Origin: Pleomorphovibrio marinus
GTDB lineage: Bacteria > Bacteroidota > Bacteroidia > Cytophagales > Cyclobacteriaceae
Length of the DNA: 64,000 nt
Direction of reading: 5' to 3'
NCBI RefSeq assembly: GCF_003347495.1
Contig: NZ_QCXY01000007.1
Location: forward strand, 283,362-347,361
Part shown: piece by piece, positions 8,223-17,303 of the stretch
Layout of the letters: the number at the start of each line of letters is the position of its first letter
Numbering within the stretch: position 1 is the first letter of the stretch
The notes under the pieces: generated by a model
The model's input: the letters and a program-made list of their open reading frames with translations, nothing else
Database searches by the model: none
What the model was told of the DNA's origin: nothing
Program-made: the position numbers and the translations under genes

Positions 8223-9362
8223 ATGATGAAGCAATTAAACCTCCTATTGGCTATTTTCCTGATTCTGTTTTCCACCATGCTGCTAAGTTGTGCAAGTATA
8301 AAATATGGAAAGCCAATTGACCCAAACGCCACAGAGGAAACGGTCAATCTCTATCAGAACCTTGCCAGACTTTCTAAAAAGCATACCCTTTTCGGCCATC
8401 AACATGCCACAGAGTATGGACACGGCTGGACTGGCGATGAGGACAGGTCGGATGTCAAATCGGTAACCGGCTCCCATCCGGCAGTGATTGGAGTTGATTT
8501 CAGTGGTTTTTCAGGAAGGCCCCAGGACATCATCCAAAAAAATAAGGACAATCTCAGAAAAATTGTTTCAGATACCTATGACAGGGGAGGAGTAGTTACC
8601 GTGGCCTGGCATTTTTCAAATCCTGTATCCGGAGATGGGTTTTATTGGAAGGACTCGACTTCCAAGCCTGCAGTAAGGTATATCATTCCTGGTGGAGAGG
8701 CCCATGAGAACTATAAGGAGATTCTGGATGGTATTGCAGAATGGGCAAAATCGGTGCGTGGCTCAGATGGCAAATTGGTTCCGATGATTTTTAGGCCCTT
8801 CCATGAATTTGATGGGGATTGGTTTTGGTGGGGAAAATCCCATACAACTAGGGAAGAGTTTATCGACCTTTGGGAGTTCACTGTTTCTTACCTCAAGGAT
8901 TCTTCTGATGTCCACAACTTTATATATGCTTTTTCACCCGATAACCGGTATTTGACTGAAGAGGAGTACCTGGAAAGGTATCCGGGTGATGAATGGGTAG
9001 ATATGGTGGGTATGGACAATTACGGGGATTTGGGAAGAAACAATACCTCCATTGATACCGCTGCACTGAAATTGAAGATAATCTCGGATTATGCCAGGAA
9101 AAACAAAAAATTGGCTGCATTTACAGAGACGGGACTGGAATCCATTCCTGACACCACTTGGTGGACAGAAACTTTACTCAAAACCATGAATAGGGATAAA
9201 ATGAGGCTGGCCTATGTATTGGTTTGGCGAAATGATGCCAAAAGCCCCACGCATTTTTATGCCCCTTTCCCGGGTCAGGTCAGTGTACCGGATTTTTTGA
9301 AATTTTATCGGGATCCTTATACACTCTTTGAGAATGATTTGGTGAACATTTATAGGAAATGA
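8223..9362 (+). CDS. GH26 beta-mannanase, lipoprotein
   Basis: 379 aa with a lipoprotein signal (LFSTMLLSC, Cys about residue 24), so probably membrane anchored. GH26 hallmarks: LFGHQHATEYGHGW near residue 60, acid/base Glu195 in RPFHEFDGDWFWWG, and nucleophile Glu302 in FTETGLES. GH26 enzymes hydrolyse beta-1,4-mannan, and some act on beta-1,3-xylan. Length and catalytic residues are normal. It ends the first PUL operon (5220-9362) behind the FAD oxidoreductase; the next operon starts after a palindromic repeat and a second operator. Confidence 0.92.
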   Translation: MMKQLNLLLAIFLILFSTMLLSCASIKYGKPIDPNATEETVNLYQNLARLSKKHTLFGHQHATEYGHGWTGDEDRSDVKSVTGSHPAVIGVDFSGFSGRPQDIIQKNKDNLRKIVSDTYDRGGVVTVAWHFSNPVSGDGFYWKDSTSKPAVRYIIPGGEAHENYKEILDGIAEWAKSVRGSDGKLVPMIFRPFHEFDGDWFWWGKSHTTREEFIDLWEFTVSYLKDSSDVHNFIYAFSPDNRYLTEEEYLERYPGDEWVDMVGMDNYGDLGRNNTSIDTAALKLKIISDYARKNKKLAAFTETGLESIPDTTWWTETLLKTMNRDKMRLAYVLVWRNDAKSPTHFYAPFPGQVSVPDFLKFYRDPYTLFENDLVNIYRK

Positions 9363-9387
9363 AATCGAGCCTGCCTGGCAGGCATGA
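9362..9387. repeat. GC-rich interspersed repeat at operon end
   Basis: The string aaatcgag followed by cctgcctggcaggca begins right at the GH26 stop codon. The same aaatcgagcctgcc string recurs at 46543-46573, and in reverse orientation at about 20359-20380. Just downstream, CACCCCT (9399) and AGGGGTG (9415) could pair, so this block may also end transcription. Confidence 0.5.
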
Positions 9388-9884
9388 CGACATCAACACC
9401 CCTGGGGTGAATAAGGGGTGCTTGCTATTAGCATGGAAATTTAGTTTTCACATGTAATGCAGAACCACCCGGTGTCATTAGAAATCCTATGGGAATAGTA
9501 AAAATAGTTTTTAGGAGATACCCTTCCTATCAACTTGCAATCGTTGATCTTTAGCTGATTTGCGATTATTAAGATCTCAAAGATTTACCTGAATTGTTTA
9601 AGAATTTATAATTGCAAACGTTTCCGTTAACGGTTGCGATATAAAAAGGTAAAATAAATTTACAATAGGGTTTTTCGTTTTGTGAAATAAAAGTAAATTA
9701 GAATAAAATTTTAAACTCATATTAAAAACATATAATAAATCAGGAAAATGCATTGGCTGGTTTTTTTACTATTACCAACTTCTGGAATGTTGGCCTAAGT
9801 TGAGATGTTGAAATTTGTAATAAGATGGGTGCCAAATTACTTAAAGAGCGAGTAGGTATTTATAAAAATGAAGTAGGTCTATTT
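9388..9884. other. Intergenic region with second operator; no gene
   Basis: About 500 AT-rich bases between the GH26 gene and the DUF1549 gene. I see no coding potential. It holds a CACCCCT...AGGGGTG inverted repeat near 9399-9421, the operator at 9614-9637, and a conserved taaattagaat(a/t)aaatt block near 9694. That block also occurs downstream of the third operator, near 20614, and may mark the promoter. Confidence 0.5.
9614..9637. promoter_or_regulatory. Putative LacI-type operator 2
   Basis: A 24-bp imperfect palindrome with half-sites GCAAaCGTT and AACGgTTGC about a central CG. It is the best-matched of the three copies, about 250 bp upstream of the DUF1549-type gene. Confidence 0.7.
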
Positions 9885-12800
9885 ATGTTTTGCAAGGAAT
9901 CTCTGTTAGTACTTACTTCAATTTTTACTGGGATAATAATGTCATGCGGTGTAGAAAAGCCTGCCGAAATATTGGAGGCGGAGACTTCCATACCTTCGGA
10001 AATTGATTACAATATTCATGTAAAGCCTATTTTGTCAGACCGTTGTTTTTCATGCCATGGTCCTGACCCCAACACCAGAGAGGCAGGTTTGCGCCTGGAT
10101 ATGGCAGAAGGGGCTTATGGGCCTTTAGCCGATAATAAAAACAAAGTGGCTGTATCGCCGGGAAATCTTCATCGAAGTGATGTCTACGAAAGGTTGGTTT
10201 CCGATGATCCGGAGAAAATGATGCCTCCTCCTCAATCCAACCTCACCCTTTCTTCCAGAGAAAAGGCTATCATTGTTCGTTGGATAGAGCAAGGCGCCAC
10301 CTACAAGCCTCATTGGGCATACATCAAACCGGAAAAAAATATTTTACCAAAGGTTTCAGACCCGACCTGGCCCAACAATGAAATTGATTATTTTGTGATG
10401 AGCAAATTGGATCAAATCAATTTAAAGCCCAGTCCACCTGCGGAAAAGGAGAGGTTAATTAGAAGGGTTAGTTTGGATTTAACAGGTTTGCCTCCAGATT
10501 TGGATTTAGTAGACCGATTTTTAAATGATACATCTCCCAACGCCTATGAAAAGGTGGTAGATAATTTGTTGTCGACGGTCGCCTATGCAGAGAGAATGGC
10601 CTTGGATTGGTTAGATGTCGCAAGGTTTGCCGATTCTAATGGCTTGCATGCAGATGGTTATAGGATGATGTGGCCTTGGAGAGATTGGGTTATTGAGGCC
10701 TTTAACGAGAACATGCCCTATGATCGATTTATTGAATGGCAGGTGGCTGGTGATTTGATACCCAATCCGTCCAAAAAGCAAATTTTGGCAACTGCTTTTA
10801 ACCGTAACAACCAGACCAATTCCGAGGCAGGCATTATCGATGAGGAATACCGTTTGGAATATGTACTTGATCGGTCAGAAACCATAGGGAAGGCTTTTTT
10901 GGGGTTGACGCTAGATTGTGCCAGGTGCCATGACCATAAATTCGACCCGCTTTCTCAAAAGGACTATTTTAGTATGGCAGCTTTTTTCAACAATATGGAT
11001 GAGTTGGGTATGACGGGAAATGATGGGAATTCGGGGCCCTTGTTGTTGTATCTGGAAGATGATGAGGAAAGGGACCTGAATAGGTTAAAAGCCAAAATTC
11101 GTTCATTGGAAGAAGAAAAGGTCAAGGCACAACAAAAATTCTTGTCAGAAGTGAAAGAGGGCAGCTTAGCTCCACAATGGTTACCTGAAAAGACATTAAA
11201 ATTGGGTTTGATGGCCCATTTTGATTTAGGGGAATATAGAAATGGCAGTATACTTGACCCATCCGGTAAGGTTATGGCAAAGGTTAAAGGCAGTCCGGAA
11301 ATCATCCCTTCTCCCGGCGGCAAGGGTATGCGTTTTAAAAATGAATTGGACTTTCTGGAAATTCCCGAACAGGGCCTATTTGAAATGACTTCTGCCTTTT
11401 CATTTTCATTCTGGGCTAAACCGGAAAGCAGGGAACCTTATCGGTCTCTTTTAGCTAATTCCGGAAATAAAAACAATTTCTTCAGGGGATATGAAGTTTT
11501 TTTGGACAGCACCAATAGGGTACAGGTACGGATTATCAATGCTTTGCCCCATAATTGCATCCATATAATCACCAAGGATCCAATTAAAATGGAAGACTGG
11601 AGCCACATTGCGCTTACCTATGATGGTTCTGCGGTTGCTGATGGGACGGTAGTATACATCGATGGGAAACCAGCACCTTTGGAGACTCTGAGGGATAACC
11701 TATACAAAAGTATTTTGCCTGTCAATGATAGTAGGGGGATGCCTGTAAACAGGCCCTTAAGGCTCGCCAGAAGCTATAGGGCCTTCGGTGGGGATAATGG
11801 GATTTATACGGGAGGCTTGGATGACCTGTATATTTATGATAGGGTATTGACAGAACTTGAGGTAGCTGAACTGCATCATTACGGTACTACTTCCCAACTC
11901 AAAGAATATGAACTTTCTGAAATTGGTAGACACCTGGATTATCATACAAATAAGGAGGCCCGGAACAAGGATGAATCCTTGAAAATATTAAGACAGGAGC
12001 AGCTAAAAATGCTCGAAGGCAAGAAAGAAGTAATGGTCATGAAGGAAAGAGATCATCTTCGGAAAACCTACATTTTGGATAGGGGAGAATACGAGTTGCC
12101 TACCAAAGAAGTGCAGGCGGATGTTCCTTCTGTTTTACCCTCTTTAGAGAAAGAATGGCCCAGAAACAGACTGGGATTGGCAAAATGGCTTACCCATTCT
12201 GATCATCCACTGGTAAGTAGGGTATCGGTAAACAGGTATTGGAATCAATTTTTCGGTAGGGGAATAGTCCCTACGGTAGGCGATTTTGGAAGTCAGGGAG
12301 ACTTGCCTTCCCATCCTCTACTATTGGATTGGTTGGCAGTGGATTTTATAGAATCAGGTTGGGATGTTAAAGCCCTGGTGAGGAAAATGGTTACTTCTGC
12401 CACTTACAGGCAGCAATCCTTGGCAACCAATGAATTGTTGGAGCTGGATCCGGACAATGTTTATTTAGCAAGAGGTCCGAGACATAGGCTTTTAGGGGAG
12501 TTTATCCGAGACAGTTATTTACATGCAAGCGGGCTCCTGGTGGAGGAGGTAGGGGGGCCAAGTGTTAAACCTTATCAACCGGTAGGATTGTGGGAAGAAA
12601 AAGGTGAGTTTTCCAATTTTTTACTCACCTATCGTCCCGACAAAGGGAAAGATCTATATCGCAAAAGTATGTACACCTTTATCAGAAGAACTTCACCTGC
12701 ACCTGCAATGACCACCTTTGATGTGCCGGGAAGGGAGGATTGCACGGTGCAGAGACAGGAAACCAATACCCCTTTACAGCCTTTGGTCTTGATGAATGAT

Positions 12801-13115
12801 CCGCAGATCATTGAGGCCTCCCGTGCCCTTGCAGAAAAAATGCAAAAAGAAGCGGGCAATCAGTTGGAAGATCAATTGGTATATGGATTTCGAAGGGTCA
12901 TTGGAAGAAAACCCTCAGAAAAGGAAATGCAGCTGTTTCAAAAAATGTTTTCGATGGAACTGGATCGGTTTCGGACAAATAAAAAAGACAGGGAGGCATT
13001 GCTAAACGTAGGTGCGTCAAAGCTAGACAGGGATCTGCCCTTGGATAGAACAGCAGCCCTTACCATGGTAGCTAATTTAATGTTTAATCATTTCGATTTT
13101 TACACCAAACAATAA
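9885..13115 (+). CDS. DUF1549/DUF1553 protein with N-terminal cytochrome c-like and internal LamG domains, lipoprotein
   Basis: I chose the ATG at 9885 because it gives a clean lipoprotein signal (SIFTGIIMSC); the frame is open upstream to 9825. The protein is 1076 aa. Order: planctomycete-type cytochrome domain with one heme motif RCFSCHGPD (Cys54, Cys57, His58); DUF1549 (residues about 145-390, ERMALDWLDVARFADSNG, CARCHDHKFDP); a LamG-like jelly roll (about 440-665); DUF1553 (about 760-1070, NRYWNQFFGRGIV, FDVPGRE). CARCHDH is a second CxxCH. Such proteins pair with DUF1501 partners and are thought to work in envelope redox or sulfated-glycan degradation; the biochemical role is unknown. 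The DUF1501 gene follows after 5 bp. Confidence 0.88.
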   Translation: MFCKESLLVLTSIFTGIIMSCGVEKPAEILEAETSIPSEIDYNIHVKPILSDRCFSCHGPDPNTREAGLRLDMAEGAYGPLADNKNKVAVSPGNLHRSDVYERLVSDDPEKMMPPPQSNLTLSSREKAIIVRWIEQGATYKPHWAYIKPEKNILPKVSDPTWPNNEIDYFVMSKLDQINLKPSPPAEKERLIRRVSLDLTGLPPDLDLVDRFLNDTSPNAYEKVVDNLLSTVAYAERMALDWLDVARFADSNGLHADGYRMMWPWRDWVIEAFNENMPYDRFIEWQVAGDLIPNPSKKQILATAFNRNNQTNSEAGIIDEEYRLEYVLDRSETIGKAFLGLTLDCARCHDHKFDPLSQKDYFSMAAFFNNMDELGMTGNDGNSGPLLLYLEDDEERDLNRLKAKIRSLEEEKVKAQQKFLSEVKEGSLAPQWLPEKTLKLGLMAHFDLGEYRNGSILDPSGKVMAKVKGSPEIIPSPGGKGMRFKNELDFLEIPEQGLFEMTSAFSFSFWAKPESREPYRSLLANSGNKNNFFRGYEVFLDSTNRVQVRIINALPHNCIHIITKDPIKMEDWSHIALTYDGSAVADGTVVYIDGKPAPLETLRDNLYKSILPVNDSRGMPVNRPLRLARSYRAFGGDNGIYTGGLDDLYIYDRVLTELEVAELHHYGTTSQLKEYELSEIGRHLDYHTNKEARNKDESLKILRQEQLKMLEGKKEVMVMKERDHLRKTYILDRGEYELPTKEVQADVPSVLPSLEKEWPRNRLGLAKWLTHSDHPLVSRVSVNRYWNQFFGRGIVPTVGDFGSQGDLPSHPLLLDWLAVDFIESGWDVKALVRKMVTSATYRQQSLATNELLELDPDNVYLARGPRHRLLGEFIRDSYLHASGLLVEEVGGPSVKPYQPVGLWEEKGEFSNFLLTYRPDKGKDLYRKSMYTFIRRTSPAPAMTTFDVPGREDCTVQRQETNTPLQPLVLMNDPQIIEASRALAEKMQKEAGNQLEDQLVYGFRRVIGRKPSEKEMQLFQKMFSMELDRFRTNKKDREALLNVGASKLDRDLPLDRTAALTMVANLMFNHFDFYTKQ

Positions 13116-13120
13116 AGGTT

Positions 13121-14569
13121 ATGTCAGAATTGTGTTCACTTGTGAACCATTATTCCAGGAGGGAATTCCTTACCAAGGCTGGGTTGGGAATTGGAGGAAT
13201 GGCATTGGCCAGTTTGGCCAACCCCATTTCTTCCTATGCCCTAGCGAACCCCCAAAATGGAATTGTGGGAGGTACCCACTTTCCACCCAAGGCGAAGAGG
13301 GTCATTTATCTGTTTCAAAGCGGAGGCCCTTCCCAGTTTGAACTGTTTGATTTTAAACCGGAACTGATTAAGCGGACAGGGGAACAACTTCCGGATTCCG
13401 TAAGGCAGGGACAAAGATTGACGGGGATGTCGTCAGGGCAAAAATCCCTACCTATGATAGGTTCAAGATTTGGTTTCGAAAGGAGGGGTAAATCAGGGTT
13501 GTATATAAGTGAACTTTTGCCGCATATTGCTTCGATTTCTGACGAAATCTGTGTCATTAAATCCATGCACACGGAGGCCATTAACCATGATCCGGCCATT
13601 ACCTTTTTCCAGACGGGTTCCCAACAGGCAGGAAGGCCATCTATTGGGTCATGGGTGAGTTATGGACTGGGAAGTGATAATGAGAATTTACCTGCATTTT
13701 GTGTTTTGGTCTCCAAGGGAAGGTCAGGTGCCCAACCTGTTTACGGAAGGCTCTGGGGAAATGGTTTTTTGCCTTCTCTGCATCAAGGCGTACAATTCCG
13801 GTCAGGAAAAGAACCTGTACTCTATTTAAATGATCCCCCGGGCATAGGTCGAGAAGACCGGTCCAAGTACATGGATCATTTGAAAGCCCTTTACGAACAT
13901 ACTTTTGAATCCAACCCAGATGAGGAAATCAATTCTAAAATAGCCCAATATGAAATGGCCTACCGGATGCAAACTTCGGTACCGGAAACCATGGATATTT
14001 CCGGAGAACCGGACCATGTACTGGAGATGTATGGGCCGGATGTGCATATTCCCGGAACCTATGCGGCCAATTGCCTTTTGGCAAGAAGATTGGCTGAAAA
14101 AAATGTCAAATTTATTCAATTGTACCATAAAGGATGGGATCAGCATGGAAATCTTCCCAATGATATCCAAACCATGGCCAAAAGTACAGACCAGCCCACT
14201 GCGGGGTTGATTCAGGATTTAAAACAGCGAGGTCTATTGGATGATACCTTGGTCATATGGGGAGGTGAATTTGGGCGAACCAGTTATTCTCAAGGTCAGA
14301 TAACCAAGACAACTTATGGCAGGGATCATCATCCGAAATGCTTTTCCATGTGGATGGCTGGAGCCGGCGTGAAAAAAGGATTCTCCTACGGACAAACGGA
14401 TGAACTAGGGTATAATATTATCAAGGATCCAGTGCATGTACATGATTTTCAGGCTACCCTACTGCATTTGATGGGTGTAGACCATGAACGGTTGAATTTT
14501 AAGCACCAAGGCCGGAGGTATCGCCTGACCGATGTTCATGGGGAGGTTGTAAAACCGCTTTTGATTTAA
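13121..14569 (+). CDS. DUF1501 family secreted protein (sulfatase-like fold)
   Basis: 482 aa. A textbook Tat signal, SRREFLTKAGLGIGG, starts near residue 12. The family features of DUF1501 are present: VIYLFQSGGPSQFELFD, SLPMIGSRFGFERRG, SMHTEAINHDPA, VIWGGEFGRT and GRDHHPKCFSMWMAGAG, which resemble the metal-binding core of alkaline phosphatase/sulfatase-fold enzymes. It starts 5 bp after the DUF1549/1553 gene, the usual partner, and the two are surely co-transcribed. Members are widespread in Planctomycetes and marine Bacteroidota; no reaction is firmly established. Confidence 0.88.
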   Translation: MSELCSLVNHYSRREFLTKAGLGIGGMALASLANPISSYALANPQNGIVGGTHFPPKAKRVIYLFQSGGPSQFELFDFKPELIKRTGEQLPDSVRQGQRLTGMSSGQKSLPMIGSRFGFERRGKSGLYISELLPHIASISDEICVIKSMHTEAINHDPAITFFQTGSQQAGRPSIGSWVSYGLGSDNENLPAFCVLVSKGRSGAQPVYGRLWGNGFLPSLHQGVQFRSGKEPVLYLNDPPGIGREDRSKYMDHLKALYEHTFESNPDEEINSKIAQYEMAYRMQTSVPETMDISGEPDHVLEMYGPDVHIPGTYAANCLLARRLAEKNVKFIQLYHKGWDQHGNLPNDIQTMAKSTDQPTAGLIQDLKQRGLLDDTLVIWGGEFGRTSYSQGQITKTTYGRDHHPKCFSMWMAGAGVKKGFSYGQTDELGYNIIKDPVHVHDFQATLLHLMGVDHERLNFKHQGRRYRLTDVHGEVVKPLLI

Positions 14570-14640
14570 AATTCTCGAAAACTTGCATTTTCTTACCTTA
14601 TATACCTATACGGGAATAATAAAATAAACAGGGGGTTAGT

Positions 14641-16917
14641 ATGAAAAAATTAATGGTAGGCAGGAGAATCAGGGAGGGAAATGGAACATTCCTCATAAAC
14701 CTGGTTTCTGTCTTTTTGCTCATTTTTGTCTTTTATTCCTGCAAAGAGGAAACAGGAAAGGTTCAGGATACTGGTAGTCAATTTACCATTGACATGGGGG
14801 CCTACCGTTTTTTACTGCATAAGGAAGGATTTCGTTTCAGTTTTCAGGATGCTAATGACATGGTGATGGTACCTCTCCATGAAGTGAGTGGTTTCCAAAT
14901 GGGCGAATCACCGAATCAGGTGTCTGATGCCGTTTCGACGTACTATGAAGGTCGCGATGGACTTACCTATTATTTTTCTGTGGATACGGAAGACGGATCA
15001 AAATGCAGGGTGGAAATAACATTATCGGAACATAGCGCCCAATTTAAGGCGATACCGGAAACGGAAGGCATGTATTCCATTCTGTTCCGTGCGGGGGGCA
15101 TTTCTCCCGGGTATGGTTTGGGAGATGATTTAATTCAACACATTATTCCGGGCTGGCATGATTCGGTTACCAAAGGTAAGGGTACGGAAATCACCGGGTT
15201 TGAAGACAATGATTTCAGGGCAAAAGGTGGGAGGGAACGGCTTATCAGCAATTTCGCAATCTATCCGGTTAATCGCTTTGCCTGGGTCAATATCTATCCT
15301 CACTCAAAAATTGTGCGTAGTACTGCCGAGGAAATAATTCAGGGGAGCAATACTGCTTCATCAATAGATCAACTTTATTTCTTTTTTGGTGAACCTAATC
15401 AAATCTACAATTCCTGGCTTCAACTCAGAAACGAGGCAGGTTATCCGGTGATGAAACCCGAATACGAACTGTTCGGCCTGGGCTGGGAAGCCTGGGGCGC
15501 CTTGGGTTGGAACACAAATCACAGATCGGTTCAGGAAGATGTAGATCATTACCTGGATTTGGGATATCCGCTGCAATGGATGATCATTGGTTCCGGGTTC
15601 TGGCCCCAACATGACAGCCTTTTTCATGCCACTACCAGTTTCGGCATGTGGGATCCGGAGAAATATCCGGATCCGAAAGGCCTGATTGACTATTTCCACA
15701 ATAAGGATCTAAAAATCCTGCTGGGATTGCGAATCGCTTTTGTAATCGGAGGTCCCTTCAGTGAGGAAGGCGTAGAAAAGGGATATTTCCTGATGGAGGG
15801 TGAGGCGCCTAAGTTATTCAAAATAGGATTTCCGAAAAAGCCGATTTATATCCTGGACACACAGAATCCAGAAGCGGTAGCTTGGTATGTTGACCTTTGC
15901 GACCGATGGGGTGTTGATGGATTCAAGGAGGATATTTATGGCTACGGACGGTATTTGCTCCGCGACGACAAGCTCAATCCTGTTAATGAAGCGCTCATAA
16001 AAAAAGGATACCTGATCATGCTCAGGAACAATTACCTTGGATCTCCCGGTTCAATGCACCGCATCGAAGACTTTAATTACGACCAGGATCAGGATCGGGG
16101 AGCCATCAATACGCTCATCTATCCATATTGCGGTCTGCCTTTTTCCTATCCTGACCTAATTGGGGGCTTGTTTGGGGGCATGGATTTCGATGGTGATGTG
16201 TCCCCGCGGATAAAAAAATATATGATGCGCAATGCAATGTGGGCGTCTGTGCATCCAACAATGGCTATGGGCAAAGGGCCGTGGCACTTCAGGGATGCAC
16301 AAGTTGACAGCGTGATGCTGAAAGCAGCGCACTTACATAATCGTTTGCATCCCTATATTTACAGTCAAGCGATCCGGTTTTATCATGATGGATTTCCATG
16401 GAGCATGGCTCCGTTACCGTTAGTTTTTCCAGATGATCCGGCTGTACATGGAAGAGAAAATAATAAAGATCGTGGCTATCAGTGGATGATCGGTGATGCC
16501 CTGCTGGCAACCCCTCTCTACGGCGAAGATTATAAAACCGCAACTACGAGGAATGTTTATCTGCCTGAAGGTAAATGGATAGATTACGAAACAGGAAAGG
16601 TATATAAAGGGCCGGTGATGCTGTCGGATTTTGAATTGCCACTGGAAAAGGTCCCCTTATTCGTGGGTGGCACTGGCGTGGTTATAGAAAAGGCTGGCGA
16701 TGGTTTGAAAGCTAGAATATATCCCGTTTCCGAAAATGCGACAACGGTATTTTATGATAAGGATGGTGATACGGCCAGCACTATTGCGGTAGAGAGGCCG
16801 GATTGGCAGCATATTATTGTTACGGACAATACTAGGGAAGAGCAAGTGACAGGAAAATGGGTGCGGCACGCCTACGAATTTGACCTGAACGCAGGTCATA
16901 ACTATACAGTAAAGTAA
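14641..16917 (+). CDS. GH31 alpha-glycosidase, lipoprotein
   Basis: 758 aa with a lipoprotein signal (FLLIFVFYSC). The GH31 barrel carries WMIIGSGFWP, then WGVDGFKEDIYGYG, where Asp431 matches the family nucleophile. The family C-terminal sheets include APLPLVFPDDP, IGDALLATPLY and YLPEGKWIDYETG. GH31 includes alpha-glucosidases, alpha-xylosidases and sulfoquinovosidases; the wording here is closest to alpha-glucosidase/xylosidase types. The N-terminal galactose-mutarotase-like part (GGISPGYGLGDD) is normal. It follows the DUF1501 gene by 71 bp on the same strand and could share its transcript. Exact substrate unknown. Confidence 0.88.
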   Translation: MKKLMVGRRIREGNGTFLINLVSVFLLIFVFYSCKEETGKVQDTGSQFTIDMGAYRFLLHKEGFRFSFQDANDMVMVPLHEVSGFQMGESPNQVSDAVSTYYEGRDGLTYYFSVDTEDGSKCRVEITLSEHSAQFKAIPETEGMYSILFRAGGISPGYGLGDDLIQHIIPGWHDSVTKGKGTEITGFEDNDFRAKGGRERLISNFAIYPVNRFAWVNIYPHSKIVRSTAEEIIQGSNTASSIDQLYFFFGEPNQIYNSWLQLRNEAGYPVMKPEYELFGLGWEAWGALGWNTNHRSVQEDVDHYLDLGYPLQWMIIGSGFWPQHDSLFHATTSFGMWDPEKYPDPKGLIDYFHNKDLKILLGLRIAFVIGGPFSEEGVEKGYFLMEGEAPKLFKIGFPKKPIYILDTQNPEAVAWYVDLCDRWGVDGFKEDIYGYGRYLLRDDKLNPVNEALIKKGYLIMLRNNYLGSPGSMHRIEDFNYDQDQDRGAINTLIYPYCGLPFSYPDLIGGLFGGMDFDGDVSPRIKKYMMRNAMWASVHPTMAMGKGPWHFRDAQVDSVMLKAAHLHNRLHPYIYSQAIRFYHDGFPWSMAPLPLVFPDDPAVHGRENNKDRGYQWMIGDALLATPLYGEDYKTATTRNVYLPEGKWIDYETGKVYKGPVMLSDFELPLEKVPLFVGGTGVVIEKAGDGLKARIYPVSENATTVFYDKDGDTASTIAVERPDWQHIIVTDNTREEQVTGKWVRHAYEFDLNAGHNYTVK

Positions 16918-17303
16918 AACTTAAATAAGTAAATTAAAAATTAAGAAAAGTGATGTTAACTGGTTGTTTTCAAATCGTTACAAATAAAAATTCAACAAAA
17001 AACATCACTTTCAGGATGAATAAAACAAAGATAAAATTAATAGGCCAATAAAAAGTTGTAAGACATTCATTTACAGGAAGTAATATTACAAAGTATCCAG
17101 GTTAAAATACGGCAGCAAAATACATGAACAAGCAAGGCATCATTAAATCGAGCAGTAGTTATCCCGATGGCAGTCGCGACAAATTGGCCCCGATAAAATA
17201 AATTTTGTCTTATTGCCGGAATTAAAACTGACCCAAAAAAATCAATTTTGATTTTTAAGTATAAAACTAATACTCTCCAATTTAAATGTAAAATAAATCA
17301 CCA
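16918..17303. other. AT-rich intergenic region with an 11-bp inverted repeat
   Basis: No gene seen. AAAGTGATGTT at 16947-16957 pairs perfectly with AACATCACTTT at 17001-17011 over a loop of about 43 nt. This could be a terminator for the GH31 gene or the end of a lost mobile element. The remainder is AT-rich leader of the 17304 gene; there is no copy of the 24-bp operator. Confidence 0.4.

Noticed and set aside
16947..17011. Inverted repeat as ends of an intact insertion sequence
   Set aside because: Only about 43 bases lie between the arms and no target duplication or transposase is present.
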